From Bacillota bacterium (GTDB lineage: Bacteria; Bacillota; Limnochordia; DTU087), in assembly GCA_012510855.1 (NCBI GenBank), contig JAAZHE010000044.1, positions 1-40,221 on the forward strand: 40,221 bases of DNA, read 5' to 3'. This document shows, piece by piece, positions 9,812 through 22,040 of this stretch; the first letter of the stretch is position 1; each line of letters opens with the position of its first letter. Position numbers and translations under genes: made by a program. Under the pieces are notes generated by a model. It did no database searches, was not told the DNA's origin, and worked only from the letters and a program-made list of their open reading frames with translations.

Positions 9812-10321
9812 TTACTGAAGATTACGGCGAAAATCGTCGGGGGTTAGATCAGCCAGGAAACGGCGGAATTCTTCCGCTTCCTCATCATGGCTGTCTACAG
9901 AAGCTTCCTTGCCCGCTGCCTCGCGATCAGCAATCATGGCTTGGTTGGCCACAGTGTCGGAAACAAAAATCGGGCTCTGGGTACGGAGTGCAAGGGCAAT
10001 GGCATCACTTGGTCTAGCATCTACTTCAATGATCCCCGTTACCGTCTTAAGGACAATACAACCATAGTACGTCTCATCCCTGAGGTCCGAGATCACTACT
10101 CGATCTACCTGGGCATCCAGCTTGCTCAGCAAGTCCCGCATAAGATCGTGGGTCAGTGGTCGGGGCGGCTTAATCCCTTCGAGTTCCATGGCGATTGCAT
10201 TGGCCTCAGCCGGTCCTATCAGGATGGGCAAGAAATGCCGTTCATCCATATCGGTTATTACTACAACCGGGCACATGGCAACCTGGTCAATGCCAACTAG
10301 CTTTACCTTAACCCGAACCAT
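9812..10321 (-). CDS. Bifunctional nuclease (BFN/DUF151) family protein
   Basis: VVITDMDERHFLPILIGPAEANAIAMELEGIKPPRPLTHDLM...ISDLRDETYYGCIVL...DARPSDAIALALRTQSPIFVSD. Start at MVRVKV (10321) chosen from the AGAGGTGG SD; ORF track start 10390. Confidence 0.9.
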   Translation of the reverse strand: MVRVKVKLVGIDQVAMCPVVVITDMDERHFLPILIGPAEANAIAMELEGIKPPRPLTHDLMRDLLSKLDAQVDRVVISDLRDETYYGCIVLKTVTGIIEVDARPSDAIALALRTQSPIFVSDTVANQAMIADREAAGKEASVDSHDEEAEEFRRFLADLTPDDFRRNLQ

Positions 10322-10496
10322 ATCGTCCACCTCTCTCGTCTCCCAAGGTGATAACCCATCCATTTCAGCAGCCTGCCACAAGCTCGCCACTGATGAATGA
10401 ACGTTGCCCTTAACTAACCTCGCGATTATTATATCAAAAGGCGTAGATTCGCGCCACCGGCATCTGCAGCAGTGTGTGCCGTGTTAGCCCACCATC

Positions 10497-12149
<1,653 letters not shown>

Positions 12150-12196
12150 TTATTTTAGCTCTTCTCATTCAATCAGTAAAGATGCAGGAAACCCCA

Positions 12197-12231
12197 CAAA
12201 AAAGAAGCCTCCCTAAATTAAGGAAGCTCTG
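12197..12231 (-). terminator. Intrinsic terminator between the YesL-like gene and pyrG
   Basis: Minus strand AGCUUCCUUAAUUUAGGGAGGCU followed by UCUUUUUU (long stem with G-U pairs). Confidence 0.8.
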
Positions 12232-12299
12232 TAATTGGCTGCCTGTCATGTCGAAAGGCGGCTCCATGATGGTTAGGTGCAGCACCGTAGAGTTCCCTA

Positions 12300-13055
12300 C
12301 TAAACCTCACCTTCAATGGAGGTCTCAACGGTTGTCTCTTGGGAAGGTGCATCATCATACTTCTGCATCAGCTCATAATAACCCACACTTTGAAGAAAAG
12401 CAATGATACCCAGCATCAAGAGCAGCACAGGTGCAGCTAGAATCACACTCAGTACAGCTATAATTAATACTGCCACAGATAAGAAAATTGTAACCACCAG
12501 GTTGTCAATAGCCAGCAAAGCCGACCGTTTCATGGTCAATAGGACGCCGATGTTCTGATTAACCAAAAATGGGAAAATATAGTTACTCATTAATACCCAA
12601 AAAATAAAGAAGTAAATCCAGATGCCGGACAGCATTTGAATGAATTTATTGGAACTGTTTAGGGTAAAAACCAGGTCCGAAGCCAAAATCAGCAAGATAA
12701 GGGCATTGAGCAGCACCAGGGCAACACTTCGCCCAAAGAACTTCCGGAAAAAGGCGAAGAACTCCCGGACCCTCACTTCCTCTTTTTGCAGAATCTTGGC
12801 AGCAATCCCGTGAACTGCTGCGGTTGCTGGCCCTAGAGTCACCAGTGTCAGCAGGATTGCTCCCCCGATCACCAGTGGATTTTGGATATATTTACTCAAG
12901 CTGGTAACCACCAGGATGGGAAAGAAGCCTGTAAAAAACCAGAGGGCACTGGCAGCGATCACCATCCCCAGATAGTCGTAAGAATACCGGATGCCCCTGC
13001 GAATTATCAGCCATGACTTAGAGATTGATTGCCCTGCCATACCGCTCCTCCTCAC
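12300..13055 (-). CDS. YesL/DUF624-like integral membrane protein
   Basis: 251 aa, several TM helices; SYDYLGMVIAASALWFFTGFFPILVV and VRVREFFAFFRKFFGRS resemble the DUF624 family. Confidence 0.6.
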   Translation of the reverse strand: MRRSGMAGQSISKSWLIIRRGIRYSYDYLGMVIAASALWFFTGFFPILVVTSLSKYIQNPLVIGGAILLTLVTLGPATAAVHGIAAKILQKEEVRVREFFAFFRKFFGRSVALVLLNALILLILASDLVFTLNSSNKFIQMLSGIWIYFFIFWVLMSNYIFPFLVNQNIGVLLTMKRSALLAIDNLVVTIFLSVAVLIIAVLSVILAAPVLLLMLGIIAFLQSVGYYELMQKYDDAPSQETTVETSIEGEV

Positions 13056-13094
13056 TTAGATAAACCACAGGCCCTTCCCGCTAACATCTCACAC

Positions 13095-14783
13095 TTACAT
13101 TTGTTCCGGAGCTGAGACTCCCAGAAGCCGTAAGGTGATTTGGAGAACCCGCTTCGTCGCCTGTACCAATACAAGCCGCGCATTCTGCAAGGCTTCCTCC
13201 TCACCCAACACCCGGCAGTGGGTATAAAAACTGTGGAAGACGGAAGCCAATTCGTAACAGTAACGGGCAATCCGATGGGGTTCCCTCCGCTCTGCTGCCT
13301 GAATAATCTCTTCCGGCAATTGGGCTAGTTTCTTGATTAGATCAAGCTCGAACTCGGTCTGCAGCCGGTCCAAATGAGCCCCAGCCGCCATTGGCAGCTT
13401 GATTCCACTTTCCTCAGCCTGCCGCAAAATGCTGCAAATACGGGCATGGGCATATTGGATATAGTAAACCGGATTCTCCTGGCTTTGCTCCACTGCCAAG
13501 GCCATATCGAAATCCAAATGGCTGTCGGGAGCCCGCATCAGGAAGAAATACCTAGCCGCGTCTTTCCCGACCTCATCCAAGAGCTCCTCCATACTGATAA
13601 ATCTGCCCGCCCGCTTGGACATCCGCACCTTCTCACCATGGCGCAGGAGCGTAACCAGCTGCAGAATGATAACTTCAAAACTATCTGGCGGGTATCCTAA
13701 GGCTTGAATAGCAGCCCTCATTCTTGCAATATAACCGTGGTGATCAGGTCCCCAGATATCAATCAGATGCTCAAATCCCCGGCGGTACTTATTCCAGTGG
13801 TAGGCCACATCCGGCGTGAGGTATGTAGGCTCACCATCGGACTTGACCATCACCCGATCTTTGTCATCGCCAAACCTGGTAGAGGCAAACCAGATGGCTC
13901 CATCCTTCTCGTATAAGTAACCGGCCTCCTGCAAAAACTTAATTACCTCATCCAACTGCTGCCCCTCGTGCAAATCCCTTTCCCGGAACCACAGGTCAAA
14001 CTCCACGCCAAAGGCGGCCAAGTCTGCCTTCTGCTGTTCAACCATCCGGTCGGTGCCCCACCGCTTGCAAAAAGCTTCTTGCTCCTCTTGGGATTTCTTT
14101 AACAGATCCGGTTCTTCCTGCCGCAGAATTTTGGCCAATTCTGTGACATAGTCGGCGGGATAGCCATCTTCGGGGAACTCTACTTCCAAACCAGCCAATT
14201 CCTTGTATCTCGCAAGAATGGAGAGACCGAAAAGATATGCTTGCCGCCCCGCGTCATTCACATAGTATTCCCGGCTAACATTATACCCCGCCGCCTCCAT
14301 GATGTTGGCCAGGGTGTCTCCTACTGCCGCCGCCCGGGCATTGACAACATTCATGGGACCTACTGGATTGGCACTGACAAACTCCAGGAGCACCTTCTTG
14401 CCTTGTCCATAGCTAGAGCGCCCGTAAGCATCACCCTGCTCTTCAATGTCTCTCAATACCTTGTACAGCCACTGGTTGCTCAGGCGTAGGTTTATAAAGC
14501 CTGGCCCCGCCACCTCAACGCTCTCCACAAAGGTATCTGTCAGGTCAAGGTGTTGAATGAGGACTTCAGCGATGCGCCGGGGAGCTTGCTTTATCTCCCT
14601 GGTGAGCTGCATGGCCAGGTTAGTTGCCAAGTCTCCATGGTTCTTTTCTTTAGGTATTTCCAACTCAATGGCAGGCAGGTTTTCGATTATCCAGCCCTCG
14701 CTGGCAGCCGCCTTATTTACCGCCTCCAACAAAGCCTGCTTAATCCGGGATTGCAGCTCTAGGGCAATACTCAATGCCATCAC
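13095..14783 (-). CDS. argS: Arginyl-tRNA synthetase
   Basis: VLLEFVSANPVGPMNVVNARAAAVGDTLANIMEAAGYNVSREYYVNDAGRQ, LIDIWGPDHHGYIARM, GEKVRMSKRAGRFI, anticodon-binding C-terminus. Confidence 0.97.
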   Translation of the reverse strand: MMALSIALELQSRIKQALLEAVNKAAASEGWIIENLPAIELEIPKEKNHGDLATNLAMQLTREIKQAPRRIAEVLIQHLDLTDTFVESVEVAGPGFINLRLSNQWLYKVLRDIEEQGDAYGRSSYGQGKKVLLEFVSANPVGPMNVVNARAAAVGDTLANIMEAAGYNVSREYYVNDAGRQAYLFGLSILARYKELAGLEVEFPEDGYPADYVTELAKILRQEEPDLLKKSQEEQEAFCKRWGTDRMVEQQKADLAAFGVEFDLWFRERDLHEGQQLDEVIKFLQEAGYLYEKDGAIWFASTRFGDDKDRVMVKSDGEPTYLTPDVAYHWNKYRRGFEHLIDIWGPDHHGYIARMRAAIQALGYPPDSFEVIILQLVTLLRHGEKVRMSKRAGRFISMEELLDEVGKDAARYFFLMRAPDSHLDFDMALAVEQSQENPVYYIQYAHARICSILRQAEESGIKLPMAAGAHLDRLQTEFELDLIKKLAQLPEEIIQAAERREPHRIARYCYELASVFHSFYTHCRVLGEEEALQNARLVLVQATKRVLQITLRLLGVSAPEQM

Positions 14784-14805
14784 CTTCTTAGTTAAACTGA
14801 CCTCT

Positions 14806-14835
14806 CCGACACCGCCAAAACCCTGTCGGTGTCGG
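14806..14835. other. Perfect 9-bp inverted repeat between speE and argS
   Basis: CCGACACCG (14806-14814) / CGGTGTCGG (14827-14835), 12-nt loop. Confidence 0.7.
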
Positions 14836-14876
14836 CAACCCTTCTGTAGACACTCCAGCCAGCCAACGGCAAAGTA

Positions 14877-15707
14877 CTAAGGTGTCAACAACTCCCGCAC
14901 GAACTGGGGCAAGCTGAAGGCAGCACTGTGAACATCGGTATTGTAATACCTGGTCTTTAAGGGTTGGAGCTTTTCCCTATTGATAACAGCAGGGTCATGC
15001 TGCTTTGCCCCTATAGTAAAGCTCCACAAGCCGCTGGAGTAACTGGGAATATAGGCTAAGTATAGTTTCGTCATGGGGAAATGGGTATTGACACTGGTGA
15101 ATGTCCGTCTAACATGCTCCGGCTCATAGTAAGGCGACTCGGTCTGGGCCACCATGATGCCATCATCCTTCAGGGCCTCGTAGACGCTACCGTAGAATTC
15201 GGGAGTAAACAGACCGACAGCCGGGCCCACCGGATCTGTGGAGTCGATAATAATCACATCATAGGTATTCTTCGATTCCCTAATATGCTCTATGCCGTCG
15301 GTGATTAGGATTTCTACCCGCTCATCATCTAATCCGCAGGAAATCTCAGGCAGATACTGACGGCTGGCCTCAATCACCTCGGCATCGATCTCCACCAGTA
15401 CAGCCTTTTCTACAGTATCATGCTTGATCACTTCCCGGATGGTGCCCCCATCGCCGCCTCCGATCACCGCTACTTTCCGGGGATGCGGATGGGCATTCAA
15501 AGGGACATGGGCAATCATCTCATGGTAAACAAACTCATCGGCCACGGTGGTCTGCACAATACCGTCCAAAAGTAGCATCCGGCCGAACTGCATTGTGTCA
15601 ATTATGGCAATCTCTTGGTATGGAGAGCGCTTCCGCATGAGTGTACCCTTAGTCTTACAAGTCATCCCGACATTTTCTGTCTGCTTCTCTGTGTACCAAA
15701 GCTCCAT
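14877..15707 (-). CDS. speE: Spermidine synthase (polyamine aminopropyltransferase)
   Basis: MELWYTEKQTENVGMTCKTKGTLMRKRSPYQEIAIIDT, HEMIAHVPLNAHPHPRKVAVIGGGDGGTIREVIKH, DSTDPVGPAVGLF. Start from GGGAGGT SD; ORF track start 15728. Confidence 0.96.
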   Translation of the reverse strand: MELWYTEKQTENVGMTCKTKGTLMRKRSPYQEIAIIDTMQFGRMLLLDGIVQTTVADEFVYHEMIAHVPLNAHPHPRKVAVIGGGDGGTIREVIKHDTVEKAVLVEIDAEVIEASRQYLPEISCGLDDERVEILITDGIEHIRESKNTYDVIIIDSTDPVGPAVGLFTPEFYGSVYEALKDDGIMVAQTESPYYEPEHVRRTFTSVNTHFPMTKLYLAYIPSYSSGLWSFTIGAKQHDPAVINREKLQPLKTRYYNTDVHSAAFSLPQFVRELLTP

Positions 15708-15821
15708 AAGGTATGACCTCCCTCCCAACCAGTCAGCGGAGACTCCCGGCCAGAGTGCCCAAGGCAGTCATGAGATAGTATACCAGATGGACTGCAGAAA
15801 ATAAACTAATTCCTCCCATGG

Positions 15822-18497
15822 CTACCAAGCTAAAAGGTGCAGCCTACCATCGATACTGTAGGCCAGCTGCCGACCGGAGGCCGCCCAGTGAACACCTCCC
15901 CGGATCCCATTGGTCTCAGCACTGGCCAATACAGCTGACGTCCGAGAATCCAGTTCCCAAATGCGCACCTCTGACCTGCCGTCGGGATGCCGGCTCATAT
16001 AGGCCAAGAAGCTGCTATCAGAGGACCAAATTGGACTCCAGCCGGGAAAACGGGATACTATCTCCCTGGTATCAACACTCACTACCACCACTTCTTCGCC
16101 AACAGCCGCAGCGAGAAATCTTCCATCCGGGGACCAGTGTAAGGATTGTATGCTGCCCACCGCATCCAGTTTGACAGCAGCACCGGTGGCCATCTGGTAA
16201 AACCATAGGGCCCCATCTCTGCTGAATGCCAGCTGCCGGCCGTTGGAACTTACCGCAGGGGTACGGGCGCCGGTGAGCACCGGTATACTGACGCCGTCCA
16301 GGGCGCCGTAGATCATACTGTTCTGACTGAACAATACCAAATCACTATCGGTCACCCATACAGGGGAGTGGATATCGTGCCCCTCTGCCAAGACAGTAAT
16401 GGGAAAAGAATCGGTATCTGCTGCCGCAGTCGGTTCAACTTGAATGACACTCAGCCGCTTGAGTCCATCTTCATCTACCTTGCTTACAGCAGCTATCGCC
16501 GAACCATCGCCTTTCCACACTGCCTCCACCACTGGCTCTGCTAAGACCTTCACAATGCTCCCGCTATAGATATCAAAGACCCAGAGCCCTTCCTCCGGCC
16601 CTCCGGTGCCGAAGGCAATGAGCTTGCCATCGGGTGACCATGCCAAAACATCTGTAACTTCTTCCACACCTTGCTCCGGTCCCAATACCGCTGTCCAATT
16701 GAGGACAAATCCCTTTTTCTCCCAGACAAGCTCAGCCTCCATCATTTTAAAGTAATCCTTGAGCACCACAAGGTCTACACCGGTATAATAATGCCGCAGT
16801 ATATCCTCATATCCGAATCCTAAGCGAGACATGTGGACAGCCCCCGCCTGGGACATCCCTAAACCGTGACCGTTGCCCTTCCCCACCGCTGAAACCGTCT
16901 TGATCTTCCCGTCAGCTTCTTGTACCTCCAGCTCAAAACGGGTACTGGGAAGAATCCGACCATCGGGCTGCCGCAGAACCCACCGGATCTTATCCTTTGT
17001 TACCCTATACTCCAGTTGACGGGTTCCAGCCCCGTCGGATTCCTCATACGTAATTGCAAGTTCCTGAACTCTGCCTACGTCATCCCGTTTGGTAATGGTT
17101 AACCCCTTTAACTGGGCAGAACTGGGCACATTCAAAGAAAGCTCCGTCTTAAGATGCGTACCTAGAATGTCTGCCAGCACATTCCCCGGCCACTGAACCT
17201 CCCAGCTGTATCCAGGTCTATCTCGACCTAATTCCACCAAGGAATTAGTGTTGGGATCAACGGCTTCATCGGCTCTTGGCCTCAGGTAACCGGAATAACG
17301 GGTAGACCAGACCTGCTCGGCACCCGCAGTTGCTCCGCCACTGTTGGAATGATAGACCGCGCTGATGACCCAGCCTCCATATACCAGAATCAGCCCGGCA
17401 GTGGAATCGACAGCCTCCCGGATCAAGGCTGATTCCCGATCCAGCCCCTGGTAGACCTGGCAGTGGACTGTGGCGCAGAGGTCAAATCCTTCACTGTCAT
17501 GTTTGCCTAAGCTGTTAATGCTGTAGGTGCGGGCAGCTACTGCTTGAGCCGCCAGTGCCGCCAGATCATCTTTGTTACTGCTGTAAAGTTCGGCTCCTAC
17601 CACTCCGTACAAGTACTCTTCAAGGTCGATGATATTGACGAGCTGAATCTTTCCTTGCCCTAGGAAGGTAAGCCGTAGATTCCCCCGGTAGCTGCGGGGA
17701 GGGCTGCCCGATATTTGCACTGTTACCGGGTGGCCGTTGATGGGCTCCACCACGAGCTGGGGCTCTGCAATTCGAAGCAAAGTGGCGCCGCCGTCATCCT
17801 CCAGCCGAAAAGCCGGCTTGGCATCTTCTGTCTGTCCCTCATTATCGTCTTCCTGCACTTCTATTCTTGTGATCCACGCGTCTTGATAACCCAGTTGCTG
17901 GAGCCTAGACCGGAGGTTCTCCGCTTCCTCGGTGCTGGAGGCGTTTCCCACTTGGACCTTATACCAGGGGTCTTCCTGGACCACATAGCTGGAGACTCCG
18001 CTATCCATCTCCACTTGCTGACGGAGCGCTAAAGCAGCCCCCTGGTCACGGACCGCTTTGATCTGCACCCGCCAGATAGCTGAGGGGCGCCTGGGTCCCT
18101 CTCGGACCTCACCGACTATGCGGAAAGCTTCGGAAAATTCATCCAAGACTCCGCCTCTATGGGTACTTACCCTGACACCCTCTTTTGCCGAGATCCTGAC
18201 TGCGCCCGATATCTCACCTAAACCAACAGCCAACTTCCCACCGGCATCCCGCAGCTTGAGGACCCTAGAAGGGGGAACTGCCGATACTTTGCCCCATGGA
18301 GCGGTCAGTAAACATAAACATAGGATCAGCCATATAGAGGGCAAAGTCCTCTTAATGTATTTTCTCAAACTCAGCGCTCTGCCCACGCTTCTGCGGCGGG
18401 CATCAGTTCTTGCCACAGGCTCTACCTCCCCAACTAAGCCACGGCCTTCCCTCTCCGCCATCGTCGGCCATATCCAAATACAGCATAGCAGCGACAA
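15822..18497 (-). CDS. SpoIID/LytB-domain protein with SPOR-like region and C-terminal TolB/WD40-like beta-propeller
   Basis: SPOR-like WYKVQVGNASSTEEAENLRSRLQQLGY; SpoIID core DLEEYLYGVVGAE...LAAQAVAARTYSIN...GHGLGMSQAGAVHMSRLGFGYEDILRHYYTGV; then repeats LAWSPDGKLIAFGT, LHWSPDGRFLAAAVG, PIWSSDSSFLAYMSR, VHWAASGRQLAYSIDG. The true start may lie downstream of the ORF-track start. Confidence 0.88.
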   Translation of the reverse strand: MSLLCCIWIWPTMAEREGRGLVGEVEPVARTDARRRSVGRALSLRKYIKRTLPSIWLILCLCLLTAPWGKVSAVPPSRVLKLRDAGGKLAVGLGEISGAVRISAKEGVRVSTHRGGVLDEFSEAFRIVGEVREGPRRPSAIWRVQIKAVRDQGAALALRQQVEMDSGVSSYVVQEDPWYKVQVGNASSTEEAENLRSRLQQLGYQDAWITRIEVQEDDNEGQTEDAKPAFRLEDDGGATLLRIAEPQLVVEPINGHPVTVQISGSPPRSYRGNLRLTFLGQGKIQLVNIIDLEEYLYGVVGAELYSSNKDDLAALAAQAVAARTYSINSLGKHDSEGFDLCATVHCQVYQGLDRESALIREAVDSTAGLILVYGGWVISAVYHSNSGGATAGAEQVWSTRYSGYLRPRADEAVDPNTNSLVELGRDRPGYSWEVQWPGNVLADILGTHLKTELSLNVPSSAQLKGLTITKRDDVGRVQELAITYEESDGAGTRQLEYRVTKDKIRWVLRQPDGRILPSTRFELEVQEADGKIKTVSAVGKGNGHGLGMSQAGAVHMSRLGFGYEDILRHYYTGVDLVVLKDYFKMMEAELVWEKKGFVLNWTAVLGPEQGVEEVTDVLAWSPDGKLIAFGTGGPEEGLWVFDIYSGSIVKVLAEPVVEAVWKGDGSAIAAVSKVDEDGLKRLSVIQVEPTAAADTDSFPITVLAEGHDIHSPVWVTDSDLVLFSQNSMIYGALDGVSIPVLTGARTPAVSSNGRQLAFSRDGALWFYQMATGAAVKLDAVGSIQSLHWSPDGRFLAAAVGEEVVVVSVDTREIVSRFPGWSPIWSSDSSFLAYMSRHPDGRSEVRIWELDSRTSAVLASAETNGIRGGVHWAASGRQLAYSIDGRLHLLAW

Positions 18498-18503
18498 AGA
18501 AAG

Positions 18504-18535
18504 AAAAGGGCAAAGCTGCGCCTTACCCTTTATCC
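18504..18535 (-). terminator. Intrinsic terminator downstream of ndk
   Basis: Minus strand GGGTAAGGCGCAGCTTTGCCC followed by TTTTCTTTCTTT. Confidence 0.6.
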
Positions 18536-18566
18536 TCTCCCTACCTCTCCCAGCTTGGCGACACTC

Positions 18567-18974
18567 CTAGTCGCCGAAAAACCGCTTGATCTCATCCTCA
18601 GCTGCAGTAGGGCTATCAGCGGCATGAACCATATTATACGGGAGTTTGATGGCAAGGTCCCCCCTAATGGTGCCGGGAGCTGCTTTGGCCGGGTCAGTGG
18701 CCCCCACCAATGTCCGCACCTGCTGGATGGCATCATCGCCTTCCAAGACTGCCAAAACCACTGGACCCTTGGTTATCGCTTCGATGAGCTGCGGAAAAAA
18801 GGGCTTGTCCTTGTGATGGGCATAGTGCTCCTCTGCCGTTTCCCTTTGAATCTGGGTGACAGCCAACCGCTTAATCTTCAGGCCTTTGCGTTCAAAACGT
18901 CCGATGATTTCCCCTATTAGTCTTCTTTCTACAGCTTCTGGCTTAATGATCACAAAGGTCTGCTCTACCGCCAT
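18567..18974 (-). CDS. ndk: Nucleoside diphosphate kinase
   Basis: EQTFVIIKPEAVERRLIGEIIGRFERKGLKI, AIQQVRTLVGATDPAKAAPGTIRGDLA, NMVHAADSPTAAEDEIKRFF (active-site His in NMVHAADS). Confidence 0.97.
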   Translation of the reverse strand: MAVEQTFVIIKPEAVERRLIGEIIGRFERKGLKIKRLAVTQIQRETAEEHYAHHKDKPFFPQLIEAITKGPVVLAVLEGDDAIQQVRTLVGATDPAKAAPGTIRGDLAIKLPYNMVHAADSPTAAEDEIKRFFGD

Positions 18975-18989
18975 GTTATAATACCTCCA

Positions 18990-20657
18990 TTACGACAATC
19001 CGACTATTGTTCCGTCTTTATCTATATCAATCCTCTTAGCCGCCGGTTCCTTGGGCAAGCCAGGCATGGTCATGACATCTCCGGTGATGGGTACTAGAAA
19101 ACCTGCACCAAGGGATGCCCGCACTTCTCTTACCGTCAACGTCCAGCCGGTGGGAGCACCCTTTAAGCTCGGATTATCTGAAAGGGCATGCTGGGTTTTA
19201 GCCACACAGAGCGGCAAGCTCCCAAAACCCATGGCAGTCAAGTCACGGATATCCTGTTCTGCCCTCGGAGTGTAAGCGACATCCTCTGCACCGTAGATTT
19301 CCCGCGCGAGAAGGCTCATCTTCTCTTTAATGGGCAAGTTCCAGTCATACAAAGGTCGGAATTTATTCTCTTCCTCCAATGCCTCCATGACAGCTTCTGC
19401 CAGCTGGATACCGCCTTCACCACCCTTAGCTACAACCTCGGAAACCGCGACTTTAACCCCAAGCTCACGGCAGCTTTGCTCAACCAGTTCAAGCTCCTCC
19501 GCATCATCGGTGGGGAACCGGTTAACGGCCACCACTACCGGTAGGCCGAATTTCTTAAGATTGATAATGTGTTTTTCAAGATTGGTCAGCCCATGCTTTA
19601 GAGCCTCCAGATTGGTTTCTGCCACCCTGTCCTTGGGCACCCCTCCGTGCATATTCAGGGCACGAACTGAGGCCACCAACACCGCTACATCCGGAGTCAA
19701 ACCACTGTACCCGTGGACAATATCAAAGAACTTCTCTGCCCCTAGATCCGCTGCAAAACCACCCTCAGTGACGACATAATCAGACAGCTTCAGTGCTAGA
19801 CGGGTTGCGATAATGCTGTTGTTCCCGTGGGCTATGTTGGCAAAGGGGCCTCCGTGAACAAAGGCTGGCTGGCCCTCCAGGGTCTGGACTAAATTGGGCT
19901 TGATGGCATCCTTGAGGAGAACAGCCATTGAACCGACGACCCCCAAATCCCGGGCAAACACCGGCTGTTTGCTCCGGGTATACCCGATGAGCATCTGCCC
20001 CAGCCGCCGTTTTAGGTCCTCCATATCCTCCGCAAGGCAGAGAATTGCCATGATCTCTGAAGCCACTGTTATGTCAAAGGCTGATTCCCGGACGACGCCG
20101 TTCCCGGGGCCTCCAAGCCCGACAACTATACTCCGCAGCTGCCGGTCATTCATATCCATTACCCTGCGCCACAAAATGCGCTTGGGATCTAGATCCAGCT
20201 CATTTCCTTGAAAGATATGGTTGTCGATGACAGCTGCCAAGAGATTGTGGGCTGTCCCCACAGCATGGATGTCCCCGGTAAAGTGGAGGTTAATGTCCTC
20301 CATAGGCACTACCTGTGCATAACCGCCCCCTGCTGCTCCCCCTTTAATTCCAAAGGTGGGACCAAGGGAGGGTTCCCGCAAGCATACCGTCACCCGCTTG
20401 CCCATCTTACCCAATGCTTGGGTAAGGCCAATGGCGGTACAGGTCTTGCCCTCTCCCGCAGGAGTGGCAGTGATGGCCGTTGTATAGATTAATTTCCCAT
20501 TGGGGCGCTCCTTTACCCTCTCCCAGACATGGGCTCCGATCTTGGCTTTATACTTCCCGTATAGCTCCAGATCCTCTTCATCCAGCCCCAATAAAGCTCC
20601 TATTTCCTGTATCGGCCGCAGCTTCGCGGCCTGGGCGATTTGGATGTCGCTTAGCAT
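18990..20657 (-). CDS. fhs: Formate-tetrahydrofolate ligase
   Basis: YTTAITATPAGEGKTCTAIGLTQALGKMGKRV, REPSLGPTFGIKGGAAGGGYAQVVPMEDINLHFTGD, FVHGGPFANIAHGNNSIIATR. Confidence 0.98.
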   Translation of the reverse strand: MLSDIQIAQAAKLRPIQEIGALLGLDEEDLELYGKYKAKIGAHVWERVKERPNGKLIYTTAITATPAGEGKTCTAIGLTQALGKMGKRVTVCLREPSLGPTFGIKGGAAGGGYAQVVPMEDINLHFTGDIHAVGTAHNLLAAVIDNHIFQGNELDLDPKRILWRRVMDMNDRQLRSIVVGLGGPGNGVVRESAFDITVASEIMAILCLAEDMEDLKRRLGQMLIGYTRSKQPVFARDLGVVGSMAVLLKDAIKPNLVQTLEGQPAFVHGGPFANIAHGNNSIIATRLALKLSDYVVTEGGFAADLGAEKFFDIVHGYSGLTPDVAVLVASVRALNMHGGVPKDRVAETNLEALKHGLTNLEKHIINLKKFGLPVVVAVNRFPTDDAEELELVEQSCRELGVKVAVSEVVAKGGEGGIQLAEAVMEALEEENKFRPLYDWNLPIKEKMSLLAREIYGAEDVAYTPRAEQDIRDLTAMGFGSLPLCVAKTQHALSDNPSLKGAPTGWTLTVREVRASLGAGFLVPITGDVMTMPGLPKEPAAKRIDIDKDGTIVGLS

Positions 20658-20909
20658 ACACAGCTCCCTTTCTCATCGGGGATAGCATCGCGCTGGGTCT
20701 TCTCGTCATGGACAATACCCATGTATTTAGAGACATTATTTCCACAAAGAGCCATAGGATCCTTTCCCAAGTGATTTCACATCAACTGGAGATCCTGCCA
20801 ATATTCCCCAGAACGGTGTAGGAATGATTGCCTTGATGGCGAATTACACAGTCGTGGAGGATTTGGCTAACCTACATGGTTAACCGAACTAGATCAAGGA
20901 GGAGCGCAC

Positions 20910-22022
20910 ATGAGAAACAACCGCATAAGACTGCTCTTGGGCATCATCGTACTACTGGCCTCCATAGGTATCCTTTGGTTTTTTAAGGTCGCTGATTCAT
21001 GGCAGCGGATGGCATGGATCATCGCCGCACTAATAGTGAATTTCCTCGTAACCACCATTGGTGCATATTACGGCAAGCAAAAGCTGGAGGGTTATGAGGA
21101 GGCAATCAAGCAGCTATCGGAGGGCAGTTTTGCCGGCATTGATACATTAGCATCTAGTGATGACAGGATACTAGGATCCTTAGGTCAAGCATTAGCCACC
21201 TTGGGCAGCAAATTGCTGCAGTTCACAGACAACGCTAGACAGATCGTCACTGAACTTGTCCAAAGCGGAGAGGACCTCCTCACTACGTCGGAGGAAATCA
21301 ATGCATCTATACAGGAGGTTGCCAGTACTGCTAACCAGTTTGCCGGCACCGTTCAGCAAGTCAGTGCTACCTCGCGGCTGCTGGCGGAATCCTCCCTCCT
21401 AGTCGGAGAAACCACTATGGAGCACCTCAGCAGGATTGAAGATGTGGTCAATCAAATGAACCAGATTGAAAAAGCAATTATGGAACTGTCCAACATCAGG
21501 AAGGACCTCAGTGCCCGCTATGAGCAGATCAATAAGTTCGTGGGAGACATTACTGATATCGCTGAGCAGACCAACATGCTGGCCCTCAACGCAGCCATTG
21601 AGGCTGCCAGAGCCGGTGAGCAGGGCCGAGGATTTGCCGTTGTAGCTGAGGAGGTTCGTCAGTTAGCAGAACAGTCGGGAAGGGCTGCCAACGAGGTACG
21701 GCGTGTAGTTGCCAATATCGCTGAAGGAGATGCCAAAGCCGACAGTGCCCTGGAGATCAATATCAAGGCGATTCACGACGGCAGCCAGATACTTAGATCC
21801 ATGACCGAAAGCTTTGTGGAACTCAAGAAGAAAGTGGATGACTCAATCTCGCAAATGCAGCATATTAACACCGGTATACAACAGCTGAGCAGCGGCAGCC
21901 AGCAAATTGCAGCCGCAGCCCAAGAACAGGCGGCATCCATTGAACAAATTGCCGACAAAGCCAAGGTCCTCAGCGAGATCGCAGAACGGCTGCAATCCTA
22001 CATCCAGGAGTTCGGAAACTAA
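20910..22022 (+). CDS. Methyl-accepting chemotaxis protein (short sensory region)
   Basis: N-terminal TM helices; signalling tip [54 protein letters not shown] upstream of ATG at 20910. Confidence 0.95.
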   Translation: MRNNRIRLLLGIIVLLASIGILWFFKVADSWQRMAWIIAALIVNFLVTTIGAYYGKQKLEGYEEAIKQLSEGSFAGIDTLASSDDRILGSLGQALATLGSKLLQFTDNARQIVTELVQSGEDLLTTSEEINASIQEVASTANQFAGTVQQVSATSRLLAESSLLVGETTMEHLSRIEDVVNQMNQIEKAIMELSNIRKDLSARYEQINKFVGDITDIAEQTNMLALNAAIEAARAGEQGRGFAVVAEEVRQLAEQSGRAANEVRRVVANIAEGDAKADSALEINIKAIHDGSQILRSMTESFVELKKKVDDSISQMQHINTGIQQLSSGSQQIAAAAQEQAASIEQIADKAKVLSEIAERLQSYIQEFGN

Positions 22023-22040
22023 CTTGCTTCATGGCGACAA

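Noticed and set aside
14784-14876. T-box leader upstream of argS
   Set aside because: The gap is only about 93 bp and no T-box motif is present, only the inverted repeat reported separately.
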